Source of the DNA: JBDTCO01 sp039923495
Lineage (GTDB): Bacteria > Myxococcota_A > Polyangia > Palsa-1104
DNA length: 16,314 bases
Direction of reading: 5' to 3'
Assembly: GCA_039923495.1 (NCBI GenBank)
Contig: JBDTCO010000276.1
Location: 1-16,314 of the forward strand
The translations under genes and the position numbers were made by a program. Under the pieces are notes generated by a model. The model ran no database searches, was not told where the DNA came from, and worked only from the letters and a program-made list of their open reading frames with translations. Position 1 is the first letter of the stretch; each line of letters opens with the position of its first letter. Shown piece by piece: positions 1-5,734 of this stretch.

Positions 1-15
1 AGGCCTCCGGGTTGC

Positions 16-36
16 AGCCTCTCAGGGTAGGAGGCT
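16..36 (+). promoter_or_regulatory. Small hairpin over the Shine-Dalgarno of the first gene
   Basis: AGCCTC (16-21) and GAGGCT (31-36) can pair around a 9-nt loop. The right arm contains most of the GGAGG Shine-Dalgarno at 30-34, which sits 6 nt before the ATG at 41. A second anti-Shine-Dalgarno stretch, CCTCC at 4-8, could compete for the same bases. This may modulate translation, but the stem is short and the region upstream of base 1 is not visible. Confidence 0.25.
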
Positions 37-40
37 CACC

Positions 41-328
41 ATGCTGTATCCCGCTGCAGGCTTCATCATTTGGCTCTTCTTCGGTGGCCTGATCGGCTTC
101 ATCGCCGGCAAGGTCACACGCTCTCACGGTGCTCATGCCCAGAGCGCCAACATGGGCGCGGGTGCGGTCAGCGCCGTCCTGGCTGGGTTCGCCACCACGT
201 TCTTCTTCCACGGGGGCCCGAGCATCGCCGGCTTCTGGACGAGCATCCTCAGCGCCGTGGTTGCTGCGCTGCTCGGTGTGACGGTGTTCCGTTTCGTATC
301 GCCACGCGGCGTCGGCACGGTTCGCTAG
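41..328 (+). CDS. GlsB/YeaQ/YmgE-type small membrane protein
   Basis: This 95-residue protein resembles the GlsB/YeaQ/YmgE (transglycosylase-associated) family of small inner-membrane proteins, often linked to general stress but without a proven reaction. Three hydrophobic segments are visible, at about residues 5-24, 38-56 and 64-86. The first ends in the IGFIAGKV signature, which matches the family's G-x-x-A-G-K element, and the middle segment is glycine- and alanine-rich as expected. Usual family length is about 80-90. The ATG at 41 has a good GGAGG Shine-Dalgarno at 30-34. The gene stands alone; a long hairpin follows 12 nt after its stop. The fold assignment is fairly safe, the role is not. 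Confidence 0.8.
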   Translation: MLYPAAGFIIWLFFGGLIGFIAGKVTRSHGAHAQSANMGAGAVSAVLAGFATTFFFHGGPSIAGFWTSILSAVVAALLGVTVFRFVSPRGVGTVR

Positions 329-340
329 TCCCCGCACCAC

Positions 341-384
341 ACGACGAAGCGCCGACGACCGCGAGGTCGCCGGCGCTTCGTCGT
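341..384 (+). terminator. Long stem hairpin after the glsB-like gene
   Basis: Perfect 14-bp arms (341-354 and 371-384) continue, after one A/C mismatch, into a further 5-bp stem closed by a GCGA tetraloop (361-364), which fits the GNRA type. It lies 12 nt past the stop of the + strand gene, as a terminator should. Only a weak T-rich stretch follows, so it may instead be a transcript-stabilising 3' hairpin or a bidirectional barrier. Confidence 0.6.
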
Positions 385-437
385 TCCTGCAGTCCGATGG
401 GACGTGGAGCTGCGCTCTATTGCCGGGCCGCAACGCG

Positions 438-473
438 AAAAAAAGCGCCGGCGGTCTCGAGGTCCGCCGGCGC
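438..473 (-). terminator. Rho-independent terminator of the crotonase-lolC-ytxH unit
   Basis: Read on the minus strand, a perfect 10-bp GC stem (473-464 pairing with 454-445) is followed at once by seven T residues (complement of 438-444). It starts 18 nt after the stop of the ytxH-like gene. This is a textbook intrinsic terminator and fixes the end of the minus-strand transcript. Confidence 0.85.
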
Positions 474-491
474 CATCGTGCTGTCAGGTTG

Positions 492-758
492 TTACGAGTG
501 CGACTCGAAGCCCTTCGTCGACGTCGTCGCCGGGACCTCGTGCGCGATACCACCCTCGCCGCTCATGCGGTCGAGCTGCTTGCCATCGGACTCCTCGTTG
601 GCGTCGTCCTTCTTGACGAGTTCCTTCACGAGGTTCCGCAGCTGCATACCCGTGAACGGCGTGAGCGCAGCGACGATGCCGGCACCCACCACCAGCCCCC
701 CGATGCCCCACAGGAAAGACAACCCCACCGACGACCTACGCTTCTCGAACAAAGCCAT
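492..758 (-). CDS. YtxH-like small membrane-anchored protein
   Basis: This 88-residue protein has a short basic N-terminus (MALFEKRRSS), one membrane segment at about residues 11-33 with glycine spacing, and then TPFTGMQLRNLVKEL, which resembles the YtxH-domain pattern of glycine-rich helix, proline, small residues, glycine and a charged helix. The hydrophilic C-terminal half looks disordered. The open frame extends 17 codons further upstream, but I chose the internal ATG at 758 because GGAGGT lies just 6 nt before it and the upstream extension is arginine-rich and unlike a protein start. It follows the lolC-like gene after 63 nt and precedes the terminator, so it is probably the last gene of that unit. 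YtxH proteins have no firmly known biochemical function. Confidence 0.7.
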   Translation of the reverse strand: MALFEKRRSSVGLSFLWGIGGLVVGAGIVAALTPFTGMQLRNLVKELVKKDDANEESDGKQLDRMSGEGGIAHEVPATTSTKGFESHS

Positions 759-821
759 ATCCGCACCTCCGGCCCTCCAACGGTGCACACAGCGTGCCGA
801 CCGTGCCACCAGTGTGCGCGG

Positions 822-2216
822 TCACTCCCAGCGGAGGCCGGCGACGGGCTCGAGCGCGGCAGCGCGGTAGGCGGGGTAGATGGTGGCCAGGAGACAGATG
901 ATCATCGTGACGCCCGTGGTGTAGGCCATCTCGATGTAGCTGATCTTCACGGGGAGCTTGTCGATGAGATAGACGTGCGGGTCGAGCGCATAGCCAAAGC
1001 GCGCGACGATGGCGCACAGGAGCAGGCCGAGGCCTACGCCCATCAACGCGCCGACGGTGCCGATGGTGAGACCGGCGACCTGGAAGATGCGGGCGGCGCC
1101 CCACGGCGGCAGCCCCATGGACTTCAAGATCGCGACCTCACGGGTCTTGTCGACGACGAGGACGGTGAGCGCAGCGACGATGTTGAAGGCAGCGACGACG
1201 ACGATCAGCGTCAGCATGATGATGAGCACGACCTTCTGTGTGCGCACCGCGGAGAAGAGGTTGTGGTTGAGGTCCTGCCAGTCGATGACGCGGTACGGAG
1301 AGCCGCCGAGCTTGTCGAAGAGCGCGGCGGCGACCTGCGGTGCGCGGTCGAGATCGTCGAGGCGCATCTCGACGCCGGTGACATAGTCGCTACCACCGAG
1401 GAGCGCCTGCGCGTCCTTGAGCGCGACGTAGGCGAGGCGGCGATCGTACTCGTCGAAGCCGGCGTAGAAGATGCCGACGACCCGGTACTCGCGCGACTCG
1501 GTACGACCTGCGCCCGACGCTTGATCGCCCATCACGAGGTCGTTCGGGACCACGACGCGCAGACGATCGCCGACCTTCACCTTGAGGGTCTTCGCGAGCT
1601 CGCGGCCGATGAGCATCGGGCGCGCATGATCGTCGGTCTGCGGTGCGTTCAGGTCGGAGAGCTTGCCCTGGACGAGCTTGTCGGCGACGTCGAGCACCGC
1701 GCCCGCGCTGTCGGGATCGATGCCCTTGACGAGCGCGCCGGACGTGCCGCGCCCCGAGCTGAGCAGCATCTCGTCGAACGTGAAAGGGGCGGCCGCAACG
1801 ACGTGTGGCGAGCTGGCTGCGGACTTGAGCACGTCGCGCCACTCGCTGAAGTCGCGACCGTACTTCAGCACGACGACGTGGGCGTTCACGCCGAGGACCT
1901 TCTGCTTGAACGAGAGCTGGAAACCGCTCATCACGGAGAGCACGACGGTGAGCGCCGCCACGCCGAGCGCGACGCCGACGATCGAGACGGTCGTGAAGAT
2001 CGAGCAGAAGTTCAGCACCGCCGAGAAGATGAAGACGATGGTGCTCGGCACCAGCAGCGCAGCACCGAGCTTCACCTGCGAGAACGCGAACAGCGCGACG
2101 AGGCCCGCCACCATGCCGAGGAAGCTTCCCCCCGCAGCGATGGCCGCACCACGCCCCGCCTGGCGCCGGTACAGGTAGCGCCAGCCGAGGAACAGCTCGT
2201 AGGACGAGCTCGACAC
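822..2216 (-). CDS. LolC/LolE-type ABC transporter permease with an extra transmembrane hairpin
   Basis: This 464-residue inner-membrane permease belongs to the LolC/LolE/FtsX-MacB class that, with the LolD ATPase, extracts lipoproteins from the inner membrane for transfer to LolA. The family start (ELFLGWRYL, residues 7-15), the first core helix (about 74-97, with GVALGVAALTVVLSVMSGFQ), a periplasmic domain (98-325) and three C-terminal helices (about 326-353, 378-404, 432-452) are all visible, as is the KTREVAILKSMG coupling segment (357-368). Between the N-terminal motif and the first core helix lies an insertion of about 50 residues (21-72) carrying two further hydrophobic segments, giving six helices where four are usual. 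The start is GTG at 2216, sharing one base with the upstream crotonase stop (TAGTG), so translation is probably coupled. No LolD or second permease lies nearby; LolC versus LolE cannot be decided. Confidence 0.88.
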   Translation of the reverse strand: MSSSSYELFLGWRYLYRRQAGRGAAIAAGGSFLGMVAGLVALFAFSQVKLGAALLVPSTIVFIFSAVLNFCSIFTTVSIVGVALGVAALTVVLSVMSGFQLSFKQKVLGVNAHVVVLKYGRDFSEWRDVLKSAASSPHVVAAAPFTFDEMLLSSGRGTSGALVKGIDPDSAGAVLDVADKLVQGKLSDLNAPQTDDHARPMLIGRELAKTLKVKVGDRLRVVVPNDLVMGDQASGAGRTESREYRVVGIFYAGFDEYDRRLAYVALKDAQALLGGSDYVTGVEMRLDDLDRAPQVAAALFDKLGGSPYRVIDWQDLNHNLFSAVRTQKVVLIIMLTLIVVVAAFNIVAALTVLVVDKTREVAILKSMGLPPWGAARIFQVAGLTIGTVGALMGVGLGLLLCAIVARFGYALDPHVYLIDKLPVKISYIEMAYTTGVTMIICLLATIYPAYRAAALEPVAGLRWE

Positions 2217-3007
2217 TAACGGCCCTTCCAGACGGGCGCGCGCTTCTCGAGGAATGCGGTGAGGCCTTCCTTCGAGTCCTCGGTGGCGATGACCTGCGCG
2301 AGGCCCTTCTCGAGCTCGCGCAGCGACGCCTCGAGATCGCGATCGAGCAGGTCGTGGAAGGCGCGGAGGCCCATGCCGAGGATGATCGGGCTCTTGCTCG
2401 AGAGCTTCTCGACCAGCGCATCGGTCTCGAGCTCGAGCCTGTCGCGCGGGACCGCGCGCGTGATGAGGCCCATGCGCTGCGCGCTCGCGGCGTCGATGCG
2501 ATCACCGGTGACGAGGAGCTCGAGGCCGTGCTTGCGGTTCACGTTCCGGAAGATCGTCGCGGTGATCATCATCGGCCACAGCCCGACGTTGATCTCGGGC
2601 GTCGCGAACGACGCATCGTCGGCCGCGATCGCGAGGTCACACGCGACGACGAGGCCGAGTCCGCCGGCCATCGCGTGGCCGTTGACCATCGCCACCGAAG
2701 GCTTGCCGAGGCGCGCGAGCGCGAGGTTCAGATCGACGTACGTGCCGGGCAGGCTGAACTCCGACGCCGTTGCCTCGAGCGGCGTGCCACCCTTGCCCAT
2801 CGTCCCGAGGTCACCGCCGGCCGAGAACACCTTGCCCGCGCCGGTGATGACGACGACGCGCACCGCCTCGTCCTTCTTGGCGACGTCGAGCGCGTGGAGC
2901 AGCTCGCCGATGGTGGAGGGGCCGATGGGGTTGCGACGCTCGGGGCGGTTGAGCGTGATGCGCGCCGCCGTACCGACGCGCTCGTACAGGATGTCGCTAT
3001 AACTCAT
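2216..3007 (-). CDS. Crotonase-family enoyl-CoA hydratase/isomerase
   Basis: This 263-residue protein has the normal crotonase length. The CoA oxyanion-hole segments are clear: FSAGGDL (about residues 61-67) and the HAMAGGLGLVVACDLAIA stretch (about 110-127). The glutamate used by enoyl-CoA hydratases in the GGGxEL motif is glycine here (GGLGL), whereas the second glutamate, in ATPEINVGLWP, is kept. One-glutamate crotonases are often isomerases or act on branched or glutaconyl-type substrates, so the exact reaction is open. The ATG at 3007 has no strong Shine-Dalgarno. The gene heads a minus-strand unit with the lolC-like gene, an odd pairing of soluble acyl-CoA chemistry with lipoprotein export. 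It is divergent from the barrel gene at 3075. Confidence 0.88.
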   Translation of the reverse strand: MSYSDILYERVGTAARITLNRPERRNPIGPSTIGELLHALDVAKKDEAVRVVVITGAGKVFSAGGDLGTMGKGGTPLEATASEFSLPGTYVDLNLALARLGKPSVAMVNGHAMAGGLGLVVACDLAIAADDASFATPEINVGLWPMMITATIFRNVNRKHGLELLVTGDRIDAASAQRMGLITRAVPRDRLELETDALVEKLSSKSPIILGMGLRAFHDLLDRDLEASLRELEKGLAQVIATEDSKEGLTAFLEKRAPVWKGR

Positions 3008-3038
3008 GACGCGGCGACCGTAGCAGGAAGCCCGTTCC

Positions 3039-3068
3039 TTGACACCTCTTCCGACGGGACGCTAGCGT
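3039..3068 (+). promoter_or_regulatory. Probable sigma70-type promoter, leaderless layout
   Basis: A perfect TTGACA (3039-3044) is followed after 18 nt by TAGCGT (3063-3068), and the ATG at 3075 comes 6 nt later. Transcription would start at or next to the ATG, and no Shine-Dalgarno is present. The same TAGCGT-N6-start layout occurs before the gene at 5735. Confidence 0.55.
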
Positions 3069-3074
3069 CGAGCC

Positions 3075-4022
3075 ATGACGTTGCGGCCGAGCTCGCGCTG
3101 CACGCGGACGCTCGTCGCGTTGCTCGCGGTCAGTCTCGGCAGCGCACGAGCGGACGACAACGACCTCACGCTCGAGACGCTCATCGGGCATCCCGCGTTG
3201 CCGGGCACCGCGCCGACGATCACGACGGCCACGCGCAGCCGCTACGTCGGCCTCGTCTCGCAGCTCGGCGTCGCGCTCGCGCCGCGCCTCGTACAGCCCG
3301 CGGACTCGCTCGGCTGGTCCGGCTTCGCGGTCGACTTCGATGCGAGCGCAACGCAGATCGATCGCGACGCCGACTACTGGCAGCGCGGCGTCCAACGCGT
3401 TCGTGGCGCGTACCTCTCCGTGATCGGTGCGACGGTGCGCAAGGGTCTCTGGCTGGGCGCGCCGCAGCTCGAGATGTCGTTCGGCGGCCACCATCTGAGC
3501 AACTCGCGCATGTACACGCTCGAGCTCGGCGCAAAGCTCGCGCTGCACGAGGGCTTCTGCGGCTGGCACGTCCCCTCCATCGCCGCGCGCGTCGCCGTCG
3601 CGCAGCTGTTCGGCTCACCCGAGCTCGGCCTCACCGTGCTCGACGCAGGGCTCGTGGTCTCGAAGCGCTTCGCCATCGCCGGCACGCTGCAGCTCGATCC
3701 GTACCTCGGCGCCGACCTCCTCGTGATCTTCGCGCGCAGCCGCGTCATCGACACCACGCCCGAGGTCGATGCGTACGAGCAGCAGCCCAACGCCGTCGAC
3801 GAGAGCGCGAACGTCACGCTGCCGAACCCCGGCAACCTGCCCCGCGTGCGCGTGCAGGCGGGCATGCGCATGCGGCTGTCGCTCTTCGCGGTCACCGTCG
3901 AGGCCGCCTACGCGCTCTGCAACGGCACCGGGAGGAGCTGCGATCGAGGCGGCGACAGCCACGTCGTCGATCGCAGCCGCGGCCAGCTCCAGATCAACCT
4001 CGGAGCCGGCCTGGTGTACTGA
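3075..4022 (+). CDS. Exported protein, probable outer-membrane beta-barrel; function unknown
   Basis: I do not recognise a named family. The 315-residue product starts with a Sec-type signal peptide: basic residues, a hydrophobic core LVALLAVSLG (residues 13-22) and a likely cleavage after SARA (residue 26). The mature part alternates polar and hydrophobic residues in short glycine- and aromatic-punctuated strands (for example RSRYVGLVSQLGVAL, LQLDPYLGADLLVIF, RVQAGMRMRLSLFAVTVEAAY) and ends in QINLGAGLVY, with a terminal tyrosine in place of the usual phenylalanine. This fits a small outer-membrane barrel. Cysteines at about 181, 299 and 305 could include a disulfide. A leaderless-type promoter lies just upstream. 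It converges with the phaR-like gene, the stops being 13 nt apart. The export call is firm, the barrel call is inference. Confidence 0.65.
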   Translation: MTLRPSSRCTRTLVALLAVSLGSARADDNDLTLETLIGHPALPGTAPTITTATRSRYVGLVSQLGVALAPRLVQPADSLGWSGFAVDFDASATQIDRDADYWQRGVQRVRGAYLSVIGATVRKGLWLGAPQLEMSFGGHHLSNSRMYTLELGAKLALHEGFCGWHVPSIAARVAVAQLFGSPELGLTVLDAGLVVSKRFAIAGTLQLDPYLGADLLVIFARSRVIDTTPEVDAYEQQPNAVDESANVTLPNPGNLPRVRVQAGMRMRLSLFAVTVEAAYALCNGTGRSCDRGGDSHVVDRSRGQLQINLGAGLVY

Positions 4023-4035
4023 GGACGACCGCTCG

Positions 4036-4611
4036 CTACTTCTTGTTCCTGTCCTCGAGCTGCTTCTCGAGCTCGGCGACGCGCTCGCGGAGCGCGCGCA
4101 GCTCCTTCTCGGCACCACCGTGCGGCGTGACGGCGCCGACGACCTTGTTCACGCGCTCGTCAATCTTCTTGCCCCACTCGTCGAGCGTCTGCGAGGAGCG
4201 CTCGATGAGCTGCTTCACCGCGCCGGGCTCGGGCGCCTCGAGCGTGATGTCCGGCTCGCTCGGGTGATCGGCGTCGACGACGATCTCCTCGCCATCGCGA
4301 CCGTCGCGACGGAAGACCGCGCGCACCTTCTCACCCGCCGTCGTGGCGAGCTCCTGGATCGACTGCCCGCCCGACTGGATGATGTTCCGCAGCGCGGCCA
4401 GCGGCAGGAAGCCGCCCTTCTTCTCCTCCTCGAAGAGGATCTGCGTGAGCGTCAGCGCGGTGAGATCGTCCTTCGAGTTGTTGTCGACGATCTTCACGTC
4501 CTCGCCGGCGCGGATCATCGCCGCGATCTGGTCGAGCGTGACGTAGCGACTCCGCTGCGTGTCGTACAGCTTCCGGTTCGCATACCGCTTGATGATTCGG
4601 GTATCCGCCAC
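4036..4611 (-). CDS. phaR: PhaR-type polyhydroxyalkanoate synthesis regulator
   Basis: The N-terminal 60 residues match the PHA regulator DNA-binding domain closely (RIIKRYANRKLYDT at 5-18, VTLDQIAAMI at 24-33, VKIVDNNSKDDLT at 39-51, LTQILFEEEKK at 55-65). In PHA producers such proteins bind DNA and polyester granules and repress phasin genes. Residues 66-165 are less conserved, and 166-191 form a short charged coiled coil. The frame runs open to 4932, but that extension would cross the divergent gene at 4693 and is low-complexity, so I chose the GTG at 4611, preceded by a GAGGGAGG Shine-Dalgarno; the family motif starts five residues in. No PHA synthase, phasin or depolymerase lies in the window, so PHA control is assumed from the family only. 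Confidence 0.82.
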   Translation of the reverse strand: MADTRIIKRYANRKLYDTQRSRYVTLDQIAAMIRAGEDVKIVDNNSKDDLTALTLTQILFEEEKKGGFLPLAALRNIIQSGGQSIQELATTAGEKVRAVFRRDGRDGEEIVVDADHPSEPDITLEAPEPGAVKQLIERSSQTLDEWGKKIDERVNKVVGAVTPHGGAEKELRALRERVAELEKQLEDRNKK

Positions 4612-4692
4612 GCCTCCCTCAGAAGTCACACAGGACCTGCCTCTCGTCGGAACACTCGCGCCGAGATCGACGGTACCATGAGTCGATAGCCC

Positions 4693-5451
4693 ATGAGTGA
4701 CAGCGAGCTTCAACGCCTTCTGCGGCGTCTCGCCGCGCTGCCCGAGCCGGGCATGCGCGAGGCCGTGCTCGCCGAGCACCTGAGGAGCGTGCCGACCGAG
4801 GAGGCCGCGTCGCTCGCGGGCGAGATCGTGCGCCGCGCGCCGAACGGCCGGCCTTACGACGTCGCGCTGCTGGCGCTGAGCGGGCTCCTCGACGCCGGCC
4901 GCCTCAGCTACGACGAGCGCCGCGAGCTGCACGCCATCGCGAGGGAGCGCGACGACATCGTGCTCGTCCGTCTGCTGCTCTCGCCGCAGGATGCGCCGCC
5001 GGGCACACCGCAGCCCGTCACGGTGCCGGGTCGGCCGGACATCACGCTCGGCGAGCGCAAGTCGCTGGCGCGCACGCGGGACCGACCGCTCATCGATCGC
5101 TTGCTCCGCGATCCCGATCCCTCGGTGCTCACGATCCTGCTCGGCAATCCGTACCTCACCGAGGCGGATGCGATCCGGGTCGCGGCGCGCCGGCCCACCA
5201 CGCCGGAGGCACAGCGGATCCTGTTTCGCTCGCAGCGGTTTCGCGTGCGCTACGCCGTGCGAAAGGCGCTCATCCTCAACCCGTACACGCCGACCGACAT
5301 GGCCGCGCAGCTCGTCGGATTGCTGACTGCGCCCGACCTCGGGCAGGTCGAACGGGACGCACAGCTCTCCGACGCCGTCCGCGCCTCAGCGCGAGCACAG
5401 CTCGCCGTCCTTTCGCTGCAGCGAGCAGCGCGACGGACTTCGGAGGACTAG
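4693..5451 (+). CDS. HEAT-like helical-repeat protein of unknown function
   Basis: This 252-residue soluble protein has no signal peptide or membrane segment. It is built of short paired helices. A central motif, TLGERKSLARTRDR (about residues 117-130), is followed by LLRDPDPSVLTILLGNP and LTEADAIRVAARRP, then RVRYAVRKALILNPYTP. This resembles the leucine-rich-variant/HEAT-like arrays in uncharacterised myxobacterial proteins, which probably act as protein-interaction scaffolds. The ATG at 4693 is taken as start; an ATG at 4678 opens a frame that stops after three codons. The gene is divergent from the phaR-like gene (81 nt) and convergent with tatA, the two stop codons sharing CTAG at 5448-5451. 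No enzymatic motif is visible. Confidence 0.75.
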   Translation: MSDSELQRLLRRLAALPEPGMREAVLAEHLRSVPTEEAASLAGEIVRRAPNGRPYDVALLALSGLLDAGRLSYDERRELHAIARERDDIVLVRLLLSPQDAPPGTPQPVTVPGRPDITLGERKSLARTRDRPLIDRLLRDPDPSVLTILLGNPYLTEADAIRVAARRPTTPEAQRILFRSQRFRVRYAVRKALILNPYTPTDMAAQLVGLLTAPDLGQVERDAQLSDAVRASARAQLAVLSLQRAARRTSED

Positions 5452-5657
5452 TGTTTCTCGACGACGTCAGCGTTGGACTTCGAGCTGATCTCGGGCGACT
5501 TGGGCGAGACCTCGATCTCGTCCTTGCCGGCCGAGGCCCGCTTGAAGTTCTTGATGCTACGACCGAGTGCGTCGCCGATTTGTGGAAGCTTCCCCGCCCC
5601 GAAGATCACGATGACGATCACCAGGATGATGAGAAGCTCGCCCATTCCGAGGCCCAT
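5448..5657 (-). CDS. tatA: TatA/E-type twin-arginine translocase subunit
   Basis: This 69-residue protein is the pore-forming type of Tat component, which moves folded proteins with twin-arginine signals across the inner membrane. It opens with MGLGMGELLIILVIVIVIFG (a short membrane helix, about residues 7-20), then the FGAGKLPQIG hinge and an amphipathic helix DALGRSIKNFKRA (29-41), followed by a polar tail rich in Ser, Lys and Glu. This is the normal TatA order and length. The frame is open far upstream, but only the ATG at 5657 gives a TatA-like start; an ATG four codons later is the alternative. No Shine-Dalgarno is visible, and a TAGCTT box lies 7 nt upstream, so the mRNA may be leaderless. 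TatB and TatC are not in the window. Confidence 0.9.
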   Translation of the reverse strand: MGLGMGELLIILVIVIVIFGAGKLPQIGDALGRSIKNFKRASAGKDEIEVSPKSPEISSKSNADVVEKH

Positions 5658-5664
5658 GCCACAG

Positions 5665-5696
5665 AAGCTACCACACGACTGTGTCGCGGCCTTCAA
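5665..5696 (-). promoter_or_regulatory. Possible tatA promoter
   Basis: On the minus strand TTGAAG (complement of 5691-5696) and TAGCTT (complement of 5665-5670) lie 7 nt before the tatA ATG. The 20-nt spacer is longer than the usual 16-18, which lowers confidence. Its -35 box is almost back-to-back with that of the divergent promoter at 5700. Confidence 0.3.
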
Positions 5697-5699
5697 AAC

Positions 5700-5728
5700 T
5701 TGAGGGCACCCACAGGGAGCGATAGCGT
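5700..5728 (+). promoter_or_regulatory. Probable promoter of the lytic transglycosylase gene, leaderless layout
   Basis: TTGAGG (5700-5705), a 17-nt spacer and TAGCGT (5723-5728) precede the GTG at 5735 by exactly 6 nt. The -10 hexamer and its distance to the start codon are the same as at 3063-3068. There is no good Shine-Dalgarno between box and start. Confidence 0.5.
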
Positions 5729-5734
5729 GGCGAG

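Noticed and set aside
420..2219. 599-residue plus-strand open frame
   Set aside because: Same artefact: opposite the lolC-like and ytxH-like genes, with no recognisable motif and no ribosome site.
4649..4676. ECF-sigma-type promoter GGAAC-N17-CGGTAC before the HEAT-like gene
   Set aside because: The -35-like GGAAC is suggestive, but the -10 does not match a known ECF consensus and one instance is not enough.
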